A stretch of DNA of 37,949 nucleotides. Origin: Candidatus Adlerbacteria bacterium. Its GTDB lineage: Bacteria; Patescibacteriota; Minisyncoccia; Phycocordibacterales; SBAW01. Of this stretch, positions 37,330 through 37,949 are shown piece after piece. The stretch's first letter is position 1, and each line of letters begins with the position of its first letter. Both the position numbers and the translations under genes were made by a program. Location: assembly GCA_026397405.1 (NCBI GenBank), contig JAPLUW010000002.1, forward strand, positions 104,214-142,162, in the 5' to 3' direction. The notes beneath the pieces were generated by a model. It ran no database searches. It had not been told where the DNA came from and was given only the letters and a program-made list of their open reading frames with translations.

Positions 37330-37935
37330 CCACCGGCCTTAGGGCCGGTGGTTTTGTAAGCGCCCGCAAGCGGGCAATTAGGTAATAAGGTTGAACAAAC
37401 TCTGTTGTTCTACCTGATTGTGATGCTCTTGATGTTTGACGTAGCGACGGATGATGTGCTCGTCGATACCGATGCTCGAGGCAAAGTAGCCTCGTGCCCA
37501 CAATGAGTTTGTTTCGTAGATGCCCTTGGTGCGTTTAATCTTTTTCTTGAGCCAAGCTGAAGACTTGCCCTTCAGGATTTGCATGATGTAGGAAACAGAG
37601 TCTCTGGGTGTTCCAAGCAGAACTAAGTGCACATGATCTTCCTGCACATTCAGCTCCATGATTTCCCAGTGTTTCCACTTGGCGATGGTTTCGAATATAC
37701 GAGTCAGTTCCTGCTTTACCTTCTGGTCTCCCAACACCTTGCCTCGATACTTTGGTGTCCAGACCAAGTGATATTTTAGCTCATAGAAACAATGCGAAAG
37801 AGAACGTATACTACGTCTGTGCTTCGTGGACATATTAGTGGTATGTCTTAATTGCTAAAGCCGCTGCTCCCGCAGCGGCTTTTAGTATGGCATCGCCTTC
37901 AAACGTACACTCCGGCTAAAGCCGGAGGTTTTTAG
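37330..37935 (-). mobile_element. IS200/IS605-type element, tnpA only, with hairpins at both ends
   Basis: Y1-type tnpA flanked by CCACCGGCC-TTAG-GGCCGGTGG (37330-37351), GCCCGCAAGCGGGC (37362-37375), AGCCGCTGC..GCAGCGGCT (37859-37880), CTCCGGC-TAAA-GCCGGAG (37910-37927); boundaries approximate. Confidence 0.7.
37378..37833 (-). CDS. tnpA: IS200/IS605 family transposase (Y1 HUH TnpA)
   Basis: YELKYHLVWTPKYRGKVL, HVHLVLLGTP (HUH), SLWARGYFASSIG...YVKHQEHH. Confidence 0.93.
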   Translation of the reverse strand: MSTKHRRSIRSLSHCFYELKYHLVWTPKYRGKVLGDQKVKQELTRIFETIAKWKHWEIMELNVQEDHVHLVLLGTPRDSVSYIMQILKGKSSAWLKKKIKRTKGIYETNSLWARGYFASSIGIDEHIIRRYVKHQEHHNQVEQQSLFNLIT

Positions 37936-37949
37936 GGATAAGAAAAAGC

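Overview
The gene content, gene order and compact mostly minus-strand layout look like a chromosomal fragment from a Candidate Phyla Radiation (Patescibacteria/Parcubacteria-like) bacterium. This is inferred from protein content only. It encodes: a truncated atpB; a lipoprotein; a three-gene CopC/CopD-like metal-handling cluster; phhB and ddl; a UDP-sugar dehydrogenase; an uvrB-uvrA-uvrC block; tgt and an FKBP; VKOR and msrA; rarA; an operon of FMN-binding protein, ApbE and a NqrB/RnfD-FNR fusion; a GlcD-type flavin dehydrogenase; a GH18-like protein; typA; an SPFH protein; a YhiN-like flavoprotein; an ABC-F ATPase; alkA; rlmB; a cyclophilin; a LapA-like protein; TPM and LemA proteins; a solitary purM; and an IS200/IS605-type tnpA with end hairpins. 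There are two tRNA genes, Pro(CGG) and Ala(TGC). A structured non-coding RNA candidate lies between msrA and rarA. The main observations are: (1) a minimal flavin-based membrane electron-transfer operon; (2) several palindromic elements inside conserved genes that appear to encode in-frame peptide inserts (uvrC, uvrA, msrA, FAD oxidase, apbE, tgt); (3) two initiation classes, with many genes having a TATACT-like -10 six to eight nt before the start codon (leaderless) and a minority having -35/-10 promoter, 5'UTR, Shine-Dalgarno and terminator; (4) an orphan structured RNA; (5) a metal cluster whose three proteins are predicted to begin with His after signal cleavage. All family names come from reading the sequence. 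No searches were run.
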